Below, in pieces: positions 52,973 through 62,261 of a stretch of 64,000 nt of DNA. Position 1 is the first letter of the stretch. Each line of letters begins with the position of its first letter. Where the stretch lies: NCBI RefSeq assembly GCF_032229285.1, contig NZ_CP135084.1:1054001-1118000 (forward strand), in the 5' to 3' direction. Origin of the DNA: Rheinheimera sp. MMS21-TC3. GTDB taxonomy: Bacteria; Pseudomonadota; Gammaproteobacteria; Enterobacterales; Alteromonadaceae. Under the pieces are notes generated by a model that worked only from the letters and a program-made list of their open reading frames with translations, was not told the origin of the DNA and made no database searches. Made by a program: the position numbers and the translations under genes.

Positions 52973-55900
52973 ATGGCTAACATTCCTAATTACTTTAAGC
53001 GCGAACCACTAGCAATACCTACACCAGCAGCCAGCGCACCACCACAACAGCAAGGCCGGTTCGGTGATGCGGTTGACGCATTTCAAGCAGGTGGCTTGTC
53101 GGCCGTAGGCGGTATATTCGACTTTGTTGGTGCCGATGGCATAGCCAAGCAGTTCTATGGCTGGTCAGATGCGCAGCAAGATACAATGTCTGATCGCGGC
53201 AAGGCAGCAATGGGAAAGTCTTTCTTTGATGAAGATGAAAACGGCAACCTAAAAATTGGCGAGGGCTTAACCGACCTAGATACTTGGATGCTAACCCTTG
53301 CAAATGTAGCTGGGCAGTTTGTGCCAACTGCGATACCAGGTGCGGGTGCAGCGGGTGCGGCCACAAAAGCATTAACACTTGGTTCGCGAGGTAAGGCCGT
53401 TGCGCAAGGCGTGGCAATGGGTGCTACAGGTGGTGCAGCCGCTACCGGACAAGGCATGGAAGAAGCACGAAACGAAGTGCGTAACATGCCTAACGCCATC
53501 TTGGCGCAATCTGAATTATTCCGTGATGTGTTTCGCGGCATACACGATAGCAAGCCGGACTGGACAGATGAACAGAAATGGAACGCTGCAAAAGATACCA
53601 TTGCTGCTAAGGTGGCAAGCGATGTGCGTAGTGATCCTAAAGCATTACTGGCAAACTTTGCAGGCTCGGCCATTGGTGATCCGATAATTGGCCGCGCATT
53701 AATGGGCGCACGCTTAGCAAAATCTGGTGCCATGCGCTCAGCCGCTAAAGGCTTTGCTGCCGAGGGTATAACCGAAGCAGGTCAAGCGGCGGTTCAGCAG
53801 TACGGCATTAATGAAGCGTTACAGCAAGTAGATGGCCGAGACGAATGGCAAGGCGTTAAATCAGCAGCATTAAACGAGGGCTTAGCCGGTGGTGGTTTTG
53901 GTGGTGCAGCCGGGTTAATTGGTGGTATTGCAAACAGACAACCAGCGCAGCCTAAACAACCCGCACCAGTGGCAGACCCAACAGCCGACGCGATACGCGA
54001 CAGCAACCCTGAGTTAGCCAGCGCCTTTGATGATGCAGCAACACAAGCTGCAAGCAACCAAGATGCGCTTGATAGCGTTATCAGTGGCGCTAACGATATT
54101 AACTATGACCTACCCACTGCAGCGCAACCCGCGCAAGTAGGTAGCGAGTATTGGCAATCAAATGGCGGCCTGTTATCTGACTTTATGCCACCCGCACAAA
54201 ACGCACCACAGCAAGAAGCACCGGCAACCAGCACGCTAAACGATGCACGCAAGCAGTTAACCGATAGTTTGGTTGAACAAGCACTAGCTACCGAGATAAC
54301 GCCAGAAGCTACCGACTTCCAAACTATTGATGGCCGCATGGATAACCGCGCCTTTGGCCAGATACAAAAAGCGATTACTGATGCAGATCAAATGGTTGCT
54401 AGCTCCAGTAAGTCGCAGCAGCAGCCAGCACCTGGCACCGTTAACCTGATGCCATCAGGCAAGCCATACCAATCCGAGAAAGGCGCACTATCTAGCAAGA
54501 AAGCGCGAGACGCACGAAAGGCAGGCATTGAAATTGAAGCAGTCCCGTTTGCTGATGGTTTTGGTTGGCAGGCAGTTAGTAAGCCAGCAGTCGACTTAGC
54601 GGGTGATGCTATTGATAGCGAATGGACAGCCTTTGCAGATGATACCGGAACAAAGAAAATACCCCGCGCTGAAATGCCGCAAATTAAAGCAGAGCATCGT
54701 GGCGCTTTAGTTCAGTTTATGAAAGGCCGTGACATTACGCATCAGCAAGAAACAGTGCCAGCTGACTCATTAAAGCCAACACAAACAGAATTTAGCCCAG
54801 CCAAAGTTAAAAAAGCTATGGCATTTGAAGGTGGCGATAGGTCTATATTAGTTTCGGCTGACGACTATGTACTGGACGGGCATCATCAGTGGTTAGCTAA
54901 ACGAGAGAAAGGCGAGCAAGTTAAGGTTATACGTTTAAATGCGCCTATTGATCAGTTAGTGCCATTAGCTAAAGAAATGCCAAGCACAGAAACATCAGCA
55001 GATCAGGCAGCAGTGACGCCAAGCCCTGAACCTGTTACGTCCCCGTCAAATGCGCAGGAAGTGCAGGCGAAGCCAGTTGTTAAAGGAAAGACAGCCCGTA
55101 CATATACCCCATCGAAAAACATTACAGCGGATGTTGAATACCGCATTGTTGAAGTTGACGATTTAATAACCTCTAATGATTTTAGTGGCGCAATTAACCC
55201 TAACTACCCGCAAGAATTACAACCAAGAGATCGCGACCAAGATAAATACATTAAACAGGTTCGCAGCATTGCCAAAAATCCAGATCCAGCACGACTAGCC
55301 GATAGCCGAGAAACAGATCGCGGTGCGCCTATTGTGCGTGATGGCATTGTCGAATCAGGCAATGGCCGCAGCATTGGATTGCGTGAAGCGTACCGAACAG
55401 GTAATGCAAATAACTATCGTCAGTCATTAACCTATATGGCCGGGCAGCTAGGCATTGATCCGCAGTCTTTCGCTAACTTTAAAAACCCTGTATTAATCCG
55501 CGAGCGCACGAATGATTTTAATGCTGCACAGCGATTAGAGTTTGTGCAAGACAGTAACCGCAGCGCAACAATGGACCAGTCACCGGTTGAAATTGCTAAG
55601 GCTGATGCGCGGATTATTGACGACAACTTAATTAAGTTACTAGCCATACCTGAAAACGGTGATGTACTAGCCGCATCAAACGACCGCTTTTTAAGGGGAT
55701 TTGCAAACAAGCTTGGCAATAATGAAATTGGCTCTTACATGACTTCGGATGGTCAATGGAACAAAACCTTTAAAGACAGAGTACAGAACGCAATATTTGC
55801 AAAAGGCTATGATGATACCGACTTACTAAGCAGTATTAGCGAGTCAACTAACCCTGACAGTAAAAACTTACTAGCCGCACTTATGAATGTTGCCGGTAAG

Positions 55901-58900
55901 CTTGGTTCAATACGGGCAATGGATGCCGATATTGGCAAAAATTTATCTAGCGCATTTACGCAGGCGGCAAGTTTGTTTGCAAAAGCTAAGCGCGATGGCA
56001 CAACAGTTAAAGCAATTGACGCACAAGCAGACATGCTAACCGGCCACACTGATGCTGATATTGTTGCGCTAGCCACAGCACTAGAAAGTGCAACGCGTAG
56101 CGGCAAGCGAATGACCGCACTATTAAACGATATTGTTTCAACCGTGTTGACCGATACGCAGAATATGGGTCAAACTGATATATTTACCGGCAAGCCAGGC
56201 GCACGCCCAAACCCAAATGAGGTTATCCGTAATGCAACAGAGCAACAACAGCAAACCGACACAACAGGAGCGACAGGCTTATTTGACGGCACTCAAGACA
56301 GGCAAGCCGACACCACAGAGCAGCCAAGCATTCAACAAGATACTGAATCAAGCGAAAGCGAAAGCAGACCAAGTGAAGTAAGCCCGCAGGCTGAAACAAC
56401 CAACCAGACCCCGGCCGATGCTGGGGTTTCTGTTTCTGAGTCGGAGCAAATTGAAAGCGCCGAGCAGTCCGCACCTATAGAGGACTTTGGCGAGAAGCTG
56501 GGCGGCGCTAGAAAAGATGTCTGGGGTGGTTTTGCTGATGCTGTTACCGATGAAATAAACACTCGCGAACTGCCGCTATCAAAAGCATTCCCTGAGCCGG
56601 ACTATGTGAAAATGGCCGCTGATGGCGTGCCTATGGAAACGCTGGCAATCATTGCGGCTATGCGTGCAGAGATCCCCGCTAAGCCTAGAGTAGCTTACAA
56701 AGTAAACCGGTGGGCTGAAAACGTAGATATTTTCAGAGACTTTGCAAGTCAGCTAGTTAATGGCGAAGTTACACCGCAAGAAGCAATAAAGGCGATGAAG
56801 TTAAAAGGCAATCCGCTTAATGAAATTGCTGATGCTATTCCAGCTATAGCCAAAGCTAACCCTGAGCAATTAAAGCTAGCAGCAAAATACCGGGTTGGCT
56901 CTGGTTCGTTTGGTATTTTCCGTGGTGTAACGTATAGCCCCAACAAAGTGTTTTACTTTCCTAAGCTTGGCAACACTGAAATGCTAAGTATTGCCAGTGA
57001 AAACAAGCAAGATGCGCTGGATAACCTAGAAAGTCTTATAGCAAAAGAGGCCGAAGTTAACCCAACGGGTGCAGCGATAAAGAAAAGTAAGATAAGTGTT
57101 TACTCTGATCGCTATACCAAGCAAGTTTATTTAGGTTGGAAAGGCAGTTCTGGCGTGCTGAGAATTCAAGAATTTGACTCAATACAAGCTGCGCGTGATC
57201 ACCTTAAAAATAATCGCGACGATGTTGAGGCTAAGCTAAAGCAAATAAAAGAAACTCCATCTATGCGACGGCCTGAAAACCAAGACAGAATTGGCCCTGA
57301 AAGGTTTGCTGGCAATGTCACACCGTCTATTTTTGCTGATACCTTTGGTTTTAGAGGTATAGAGTTTGGCAATTGGGTAGAGCAAGGCCGTAGGCAGAAA
57401 GATTTAAACGAAGCATACGACGCACTAATGGATCTGTCTGATGTACTTGGTGTGCCGCCTAAAGCATTAGCTTTGAATGGTGAATTAGGTATGGCGTTCG
57501 GTGCGCGTGGTACTGGGGGTAAGCGTGGCTTTAAAGCGCACTACGAACCTGACTATGTTGCGATCAACCTAACCAAAGGGCAAGGGGCAGGATCATTAGC
57601 GCATGAATGGTGGCATGCAACCGATAACTATTTTTCAAGAATGGCTGGCAAGCCTACTCGTTATTTAACCGAGGGCTCTGGTGTTCGCGGTGGTGATTTG
57701 CGGCCAGAAGTTCGCATGGCCTTTGATGAATTAATGACAGCCATTAAAAAAACCGATGTCATTGACCGGGCGGCAAACTTAGACAAGCGCCGCAGCAAAT
57801 CTTATTGGTCAACTAACGTTGAAGCGTCAGCTAGATCATTTGAAGCCTTTATTATTGACGAGTTAGCAAAAAAAGACTTTAACAACGATTACCTTGCTAA
57901 TATTCTTGAGGCAGAAGCTTGGGATGCCCTAGAAAGCATGAATGGTAATTTGCCTAATCAAACATACCCGTACCCAACTAAAGCAGAACAAGAGACAATA
58001 AACCCCGCCTTTAGAAAACTATTCGAAACACTACAAGTAAAAGAAACCGATAAAGGCACGATGCTGTTTAGCAAAGCCAACTACGACAAAATGCGCAACC
58101 AGAAAGCCAAAGGCGTACCAGCCGCACAGATTGAGCGCATGGTTAGCCAGTTTATGAAAAAGTTAAACGGTGCCAGTGGCATTAAAGTTAAGGTGCTACG
58201 CAACCAGTCGGAAGCAGAGCTTGCTTTTAATATGTCACTGTCTGGTAGCATTGTTCGCGGTGCGTATGACGATAAAACCAAAACCGCATTTTTAATAGCT
58301 GAAAACTTTGAAAACTTAGAGCATGCAAAGCGCACTCTGGCGCATGAAGTTATTGCGCATGGTGGCTTGCAATCAGTTATTGGCGTAGCTACTTACAACC
58401 AATTTTTGCAGCGTGTAAATAGCACCAGAACCAAGGCTTCATTCCGTGGCAGATGGTCAGGGATTATGAACGACTACGGCGACCTAACACCAGAAAAGCA
58501 GGCAGAAGAATTCTTTGCTCGGTTCGTTGAAGATCAGCCAGATAACGGCAGCTTAAAGTATTGGTGGCAGTCAATGTTACGCTGGCTTAACAACCAATTA
58601 GCTAAAGTAGGCATTACCCGTGCCGGTGATCCAGATATTGCAGCCATGACAAATATGGTTGATAGTATCGTCCAAGGGTTTAAAAGCGGTAAAGCACCGC
58701 GCAGGCAGGTAGGTAAAGCAGTGGCGTTTGATCAGCAAAGTCAAACCAATACCGAGGCATTTAAAAAATGGTTTGGTGATAGTAAAGTTGTGGATGAAAA
58801 CGGCGATCCTAAAGCTGTATATCACAACACCAACTCAGAATTTTCTACGTTTAAAGCCGGCGAGCGAAGCGGGCTTAGCGGAAAGGGAATTTATTTTTCC

Positions 58901-61900
58901 GACTCGCCATTACCACAGTTTGGCAAAAGGCAGATTAAAGCCTATTTGAAGATAGAAAACCCTATAACAAGAAAGACTGAATTACCTGGAATGAGGGAGA
59001 TAAATTCGTCTGGCATGCCCACTAAGTTTATAGATGATATTTTTGAAAAGTTCCCTGAATTTGACGGAATCATTAACAGAAGTGAGATAGTAGTTAAGCA
59101 TCCAAGCCAAATAAAATCAGCCACCAACAACAATGGCGACTTTGATCCTGACAATCCAGATATTATGTTCAGCCGCACAGCTAACCCAACTGCAGATCAA
59201 GACACCAGCTTAGCTGACCGAATTGCCAAAGCGGTAAAGCCTAAAGACCGTTTTGCTAAATCAAAAAAGCCTGAATGGGAAGCGCTAAACGCCAAGCTGC
59301 GCGAGTCCGATAAAACACTAGGCAGTAAAATTAAAAAGGAATTATCACGCTGGATTATGCCTGGCGGCAATATGCCAGAAGTGGTTAAACAGGCTGTTCG
59401 TGGACGCGACCGTGATGTTACTGTGCATGAATTTGATATTTCAATGTTAGTTGGCAAGCTGGACGAAGCCATAAAAGCAGGTGGCGTTAACCCGAACAAG
59501 TTAACCGATGCGCAGTGGGAAAAATATCACAGCTTTATTACTGGACAAGACAGCGTTACTGGCTTGTCTGACGCAGAGCGTAATGCCTTAATACTAATGC
59601 GGCAGCATATTGACGGCCTAACGCAAGACTATGTTGGTGCTGTTACCAACAAGCTGCAGCAACGGCTTGAGCAGGACGGAAAAGATGATCCGGCAGAAAT
59701 GGCAAGGCTGGAAAAAATGATAGGCAACATTGGCAAGTATTTAAACCGAAGCTACAAAGCGTTTGATGATAAAGAATGGTTTAAGAAAATACCGACTGAT
59801 GTTATTGATAACGCCAGGGACTACCTGATTAATCAGTACACGCAATCAGGTGACAGCCAAGCAGAAGCAGCACGAAAGGCCGAAGTAACTATCAATGAGA
59901 TAGTAAAAACTGGCACGGCCTACGACAGCCTGGGTGCGTTTATATCTGAAAGCAAGTTAGGCTCTAAAGATTTATCGACACTTATACAGCGCAAAGATAT
60001 TTCACCAGAAATACGAGCGCTGCTTGGCGAGTACCGCGATCCGCGAATTAACTATGCTAAGTCGGTTTCAAAAATGTCGGCAATGATAGCTAACGACAAG
60101 TTGCTTAGCACTATACGCGATATGGGTATGGGGTCGTTCCTGTTTGAAAAAGACAACAGGCCACCAGAAGCAACTGTGCAGCTAGCCGGTGAAAGCTCAG
60201 ACACTTACGCGCCACTTAACGGAGTGTGGACAACGCCAGAAATTAAGCAGGCGTTTGAAGATGCAATGGGCGGCAAGAAAGGCGAGGGTTGGCTTGAAAC
60301 AGCTATTAGAGTTAACGGCTTTATCAAGTATGGCAAAACCGTACTGTCACCAACTACTGCTATGCGTAACGTAATGTCGTCTTACTTTTTTACTGTAGCT
60401 AACGGCCACTTTAATCAAAAGTACATGAAACAAGCGGTAGCCGCTTTTAATGCACAAGTAAAAGGCAAGGTTACTGATGGCGAGTCTGATTACATGAAGC
60501 GCTTAATAAAGCTTGGTGTTATTTATGACTCAGCTAACGCGGGTGAAATGGTCCGCATGATGACAGATGGCAAAGTAAGCGAGTGGCTAGAGGGTAAAAG
60601 CGGCGCAGCATTTGACGGTTTGCGCTGGGTAACTAATAAAGCGACTGGATTTTATCGGTTTGGTGATGACTTTTGGAAAATTGTAGGCTTTGAAAACGAA
60701 AAGGCTGCATTAATTCGGGCGGGCATGGCAGAGCCAGAAGCCGAAGCGATGGCAGCAGAGCGCATTCAAGACACCTACCCAACCTATAGCCGCGTTGGTA
60801 AAGCGGGAGTGAGGCTATCCCGCTTCCCGTTGGTTGGTACATTCGTATCGTTCCCGGCAGAGATAATTCGCACCACTGGCAACCTTATTAAATTGGCCGC
60901 AAGTGAAATTAAATCTGATAATCCTGAAATACGGGCTATGGGCGCAAGGCGTATTGTTGGCATAACCTTATCAAGCGGCGGCATGTTTGCTTTGTCTGCA
61001 TTAAGTGCTGCAATGTTTGGCGTTGATGATGACGACGAAGAAGCACTGCGAGATATGACAGCTGACTGGCAGAAAAACTCTACCTTTATTTATGCAGGTC
61101 GCGATAAAGACGGTAACCTAAGATATTTTGATATGTCATTTATTGATCCGTATGGCTACTGGAAAAGGCCAATTGAAGCAATGATGCGTGATCAGCCAGT
61201 AGATAAAGCAATAGCATCGTCTATGCGCGATATGTTATCGCCGTTTTTTGGTGTTGATATTTCTGCTGGTAAAATATTTGAAGTGTTAAGCAATAAAAAA
61301 GAAAGTGGCGGTAAAGTGTTTAAAGAAAACGATTCTGTTTTGCGTAAATCAAGTGATATTGCCAAGCATGTTGCACTAGGTCTAGCGCCTGGTGCAGCTA
61401 ATAACGCATGGCGAATAGCAATGGCAGCAGGCGACGTTAAGCGCTCAACCGGGAAGCCTTATAGTATGTCTGATGAAATGCTGGCTTTAATGGGGTTCCG
61501 CAGCTCTACTTTTGACCCTAAAGTAAGTTTGTATTACCGGACTTTTGATTTTAATAGTTCAGTAGCAGAAGCACGCCAAGAGCTTAGCGGTGTATTGCGC
61601 GACCCTAACAAAGTGTCTGACAACGATATAGCAGCAGCTAAGAAGCGTGCAGAGCGCAAACAAGAGGCAGCATTTAAAGAAATGACAAGGCTGGTTAGTG
61701 CAGCTCAAACGGGAGGATCATCAAGAGCAGAGGTAATACAGATATTGCGCTTAGCTGGCATAAGCCAAACTAACGTAGGCTATTTAATGAGTGGCAGAGT
61801 GCCACCAGTTAATTTATCTGATACTTCATTTGATAGCGCAGTTAAACGAGCGCAATTAATAATGAACGATGAAGCAGCTAAAGAGGTTAGATCTAGATTT

Positions 61901-61921
61901 AGCCGGATAGTTAAGCAGTAA
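52973..61921 (+). CDS. Giant polyvalent virion protein (2982 residues)
   Basis: The largest gene of the phage. Visible modules, in order: a Gly/Ala-rich membrane-like N-terminal region (about 100-300); a ParB-like segment with DGHHQWLAK (about 637); a DdrB-like ParB/nuclease domain (EYRIVEVDDLI, GAPIVRDGIVESGNGRSIGL, about 720-850); an LPD1-like region with HEWWH (about 1544); a second HEVIAH metallopeptidase-like motif (about 1790); an ADP-ribosyltransferase-like domain (WFGDSKVVDENGDPKAVYHN, SGKGIYFSD, about 1930-1970); and LPD38-like C-terminal helices with a hydrophobic segment (about 2660). Such proteins are probably ejected with DNA and act on the host. Domain names are from memory of the polyvalent protein families. 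Confidence 0.8.
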   Translation: MANIPNYFKREPLAIPTPAASAPPQQQGRFGDAVDAFQAGGLSAVGGIFDFVGADGIAKQFYGWSDAQQDTMSDRGKAAMGKSFFDEDENGNLKIGEGLTDLDTWMLTLANVAGQFVPTAIPGAGAAGAATKALTLGSRGKAVAQGVAMGATGGAAATGQGMEEARNEVRNMPNAILAQSELFRDVFRGIHDSKPDWTDEQKWNAAKDTIAAKVASDVRSDPKALLANFAGSAIGDPIIGRALMGARLAKSGAMRSAAKGFAAEGITEAGQAAVQQYGINEALQQVDGRDEWQGVKSAALNEGLAGGGFGGAAGLIGGIANRQPAQPKQPAPVADPTADAIRDSNPELASAFDDAATQAASNQDALDSVISGANDINYDLPTAAQPAQVGSEYWQSNGGLLSDFMPPAQNAPQQEAPATSTLNDARKQLTDSLVEQALATEITPEATDFQTIDGRMDNRAFGQIQKAITDADQMVASSSKSQQQPAPGTVNLMPSGKPYQSEKGALSSKKARDARKAGIEIEAVPFADGFGWQAVSKPAVDLAGDAIDSEWTAFADDTGTKKIPRAEMPQIKAEHRGALVQFMKGRDITHQQETVPADSLKPTQTEFSPAKVKKAMAFEGGDRSILVSADDYVLDGHHQWLAKREKGEQVKVIRLNAPIDQLVPLAKEMPSTETSADQAAVTPSPEPVTSPSNAQEVQAKPVVKGKTARTYTPSKNITADVEYRIVEVDDLITSNDFSGAINPNYPQELQPRDRDQDKYIKQVRSIAKNPDPARLADSRETDRGAPIVRDGIVESGNGRSIGLREAYRTGNANNYRQSLTYMAGQLGIDPQSFANFKNPVLIRERTNDFNAAQRLEFVQDSNRSATMDQSPVEIAKADARIIDDNLIKLLAIPENGDVLAASNDRFLRGFANKLGNNEIGSYMTSDGQWNKTFKDRVQNAIFAKGYDDTDLLSSISESTNPDSKNLLAALMNVAGKLGSIRAMDADIGKNLSSAFTQAASLFAKAKRDGTTVKAIDAQADMLTGHTDADIVALATALESATRSGKRMTALLNDIVSTVLTDTQNMGQTDIFTGKPGARPNPNEVIRNATEQQQQTDTTGATGLFDGTQDRQADTTEQPSIQQDTESSESESRPSEVSPQAETTNQTPADAGVSVSESEQIESAEQSAPIEDFGEKLGGARKDVWGGFADAVTDEINTRELPLSKAFPEPDYVKMAADGVPMETLAIIAAMRAEIPAKPRVAYKVNRWAENVDIFRDFASQLVNGEVTPQEAIKAMKLKGNPLNEIADAIPAIAKANPEQLKLAAKYRVGSGSFGIFRGVTYSPNKVFYFPKLGNTEMLSIASENKQDALDNLESLIAKEAEVNPTGAAIKKSKISVYSDRYTKQVYLGWKGSSGVLRIQEFDSIQAARDHLKNNRDDVEAKLKQIKETPSMRRPENQDRIGPERFAGNVTPSIFADTFGFRGIEFGNWVEQGRRQKDLNEAYDALMDLSDVLGVPPKALALNGELGMAFGARGTGGKRGFKAHYEPDYVAINLTKGQGAGSLAHEWWHATDNYFSRMAGKPTRYLTEGSGVRGGDLRPEVRMAFDELMTAIKKTDVIDRAANLDKRRSKSYWSTNVEASARSFEAFIIDELAKKDFNNDYLANILEAEAWDALESMNGNLPNQTYPYPTKAEQETINPAFRKLFETLQVKETDKGTMLFSKANYDKMRNQKAKGVPAAQIERMVSQFMKKLNGASGIKVKVLRNQSEAELAFNMSLSGSIVRGAYDDKTKTAFLIAENFENLEHAKRTLAHEVIAHGGLQSVIGVATYNQFLQRVNSTRTKASFRGRWSGIMNDYGDLTPEKQAEEFFARFVEDQPDNGSLKYWWQSMLRWLNNQLAKVGITRAGDPDIAAMTNMVDSIVQGFKSGKAPRRQVGKAVAFDQQSQTNTEAFKKWFGDSKVVDENGDPKAVYHNTNSEFSTFKAGERSGLSGKGIYFSDSPLPQFGKRQIKAYLKIENPITRKTELPGMREINSSGMPTKFIDDIFEKFPEFDGIINRSEIVVKHPSQIKSATNNNGDFDPDNPDIMFSRTANPTADQDTSLADRIAKAVKPKDRFAKSKKPEWEALNAKLRESDKTLGSKIKKELSRWIMPGGNMPEVVKQAVRGRDRDVTVHEFDISMLVGKLDEAIKAGGVNPNKLTDAQWEKYHSFITGQDSVTGLSDAERNALILMRQHIDGLTQDYVGAVTNKLQQRLEQDGKDDPAEMARLEKMIGNIGKYLNRSYKAFDDKEWFKKIPTDVIDNARDYLINQYTQSGDSQAEAARKAEVTINEIVKTGTAYDSLGAFISESKLGSKDLSTLIQRKDISPEIRALLGEYRDPRINYAKSVSKMSAMIANDKLLSTIRDMGMGSFLFEKDNRPPEATVQLAGESSDTYAPLNGVWTTPEIKQAFEDAMGGKKGEGWLETAIRVNGFIKYGKTVLSPTTAMRNVMSSYFFTVANGHFNQKYMKQAVAAFNAQVKGKVTDGESDYMKRLIKLGVIYDSANAGEMVRMMTDGKVSEWLEGKSGAAFDGLRWVTNKATGFYRFGDDFWKIVGFENEKAALIRAGMAEPEAEAMAAERIQDTYPTYSRVGKAGVRLSRFPLVGTFVSFPAEIIRTTGNLIKLAASEIKSDNPEIRAMGARRIVGITLSSGGMFALSALSAAMFGVDDDDEEALRDMTADWQKNSTFIYAGRDKDGNLRYFDMSFIDPYGYWKRPIEAMMRDQPVDKAIASSMRDMLSPFFGVDISAGKIFEVLSNKKESGGKVFKENDSVLRKSSDIAKHVALGLAPGAANNAWRIAMAAGDVKRSTGKPYSMSDEMLALMGFRSSTFDPKVSLYYRTFDFNSSVAEARQELSGVLRDPNKVSDNDIAAAKKRAERKQEAAFKEMTRLVSAAQTGGSSRAEVIQILRLAGISQTNVGYLMSGRVPPVNLSDTSFDSAVKRAQLIMNDEAAKEVRSRFSRIVKQ

Positions 61922-62129
61922 CCCCACCAAGTAACAAAACAATCATGCAGCCAAGGCCGAGCAAAAAGAATAATCCTTCTTGCTGTTCGCGCCAGGTTGC
62001 TGATCCTTTCCCGCCAAACTGAAAACATAGCAAGCCGATTGCTATGACTGGCAAACCTAAAAGCCAACCAACATTCTCACCTAACGAATACCCAGCAATA
62101 ACTAAAGCCAGCATTAAAATGATGTGCAT
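61911..62129 (-). CDS. Small membrane protein at the right prophage end
   Basis: A 72-residue protein, MHIILMLALVIAGYSLGENV, with three hydrophobic helices (about 1-15, 20-35, 52-68). It is on the strand opposite to the late genes, overlaps the polyvalent gene end by 11 bp and lies next to attR. Such isolated reverse genes are often expressed in the lysogen. The frame is open to 62186, but ATG 62129 is a better start for a membrane protein. Confidence 0.55.
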   Translation of the reverse strand: MHIILMLALVIAGYSLGENVGWLLGLPVIAIGLLCFQFGGKGSATWREQQEGLFFLLGLGCMIVLLLGGVTA

Positions 62130-62212
62130 AGAGTAATTCTCAAATAAATTACAAACAGCATAGCAAAGTAGGGTAAAATAACACAACTAAAGTGATGTAC
62201 TTCTATATGTGT

Positions 62213-62231
62213 GTACATACTGGTGTACATA
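62213..62231 (+). repeat. GTACATA repeats, right arm
   Basis: GTACATA at 62213-62219 and 62225-62231, both in the context GTGTACATA, matching the repeat before the integrase gene at 13212. They lie 58-76 bp from the right core, a usual distance for integrase arm sites. Confidence 0.6.
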
Positions 62232-62261
62232 ACTAAATTTTAAAGCAGCGAGTAAAAGTAA

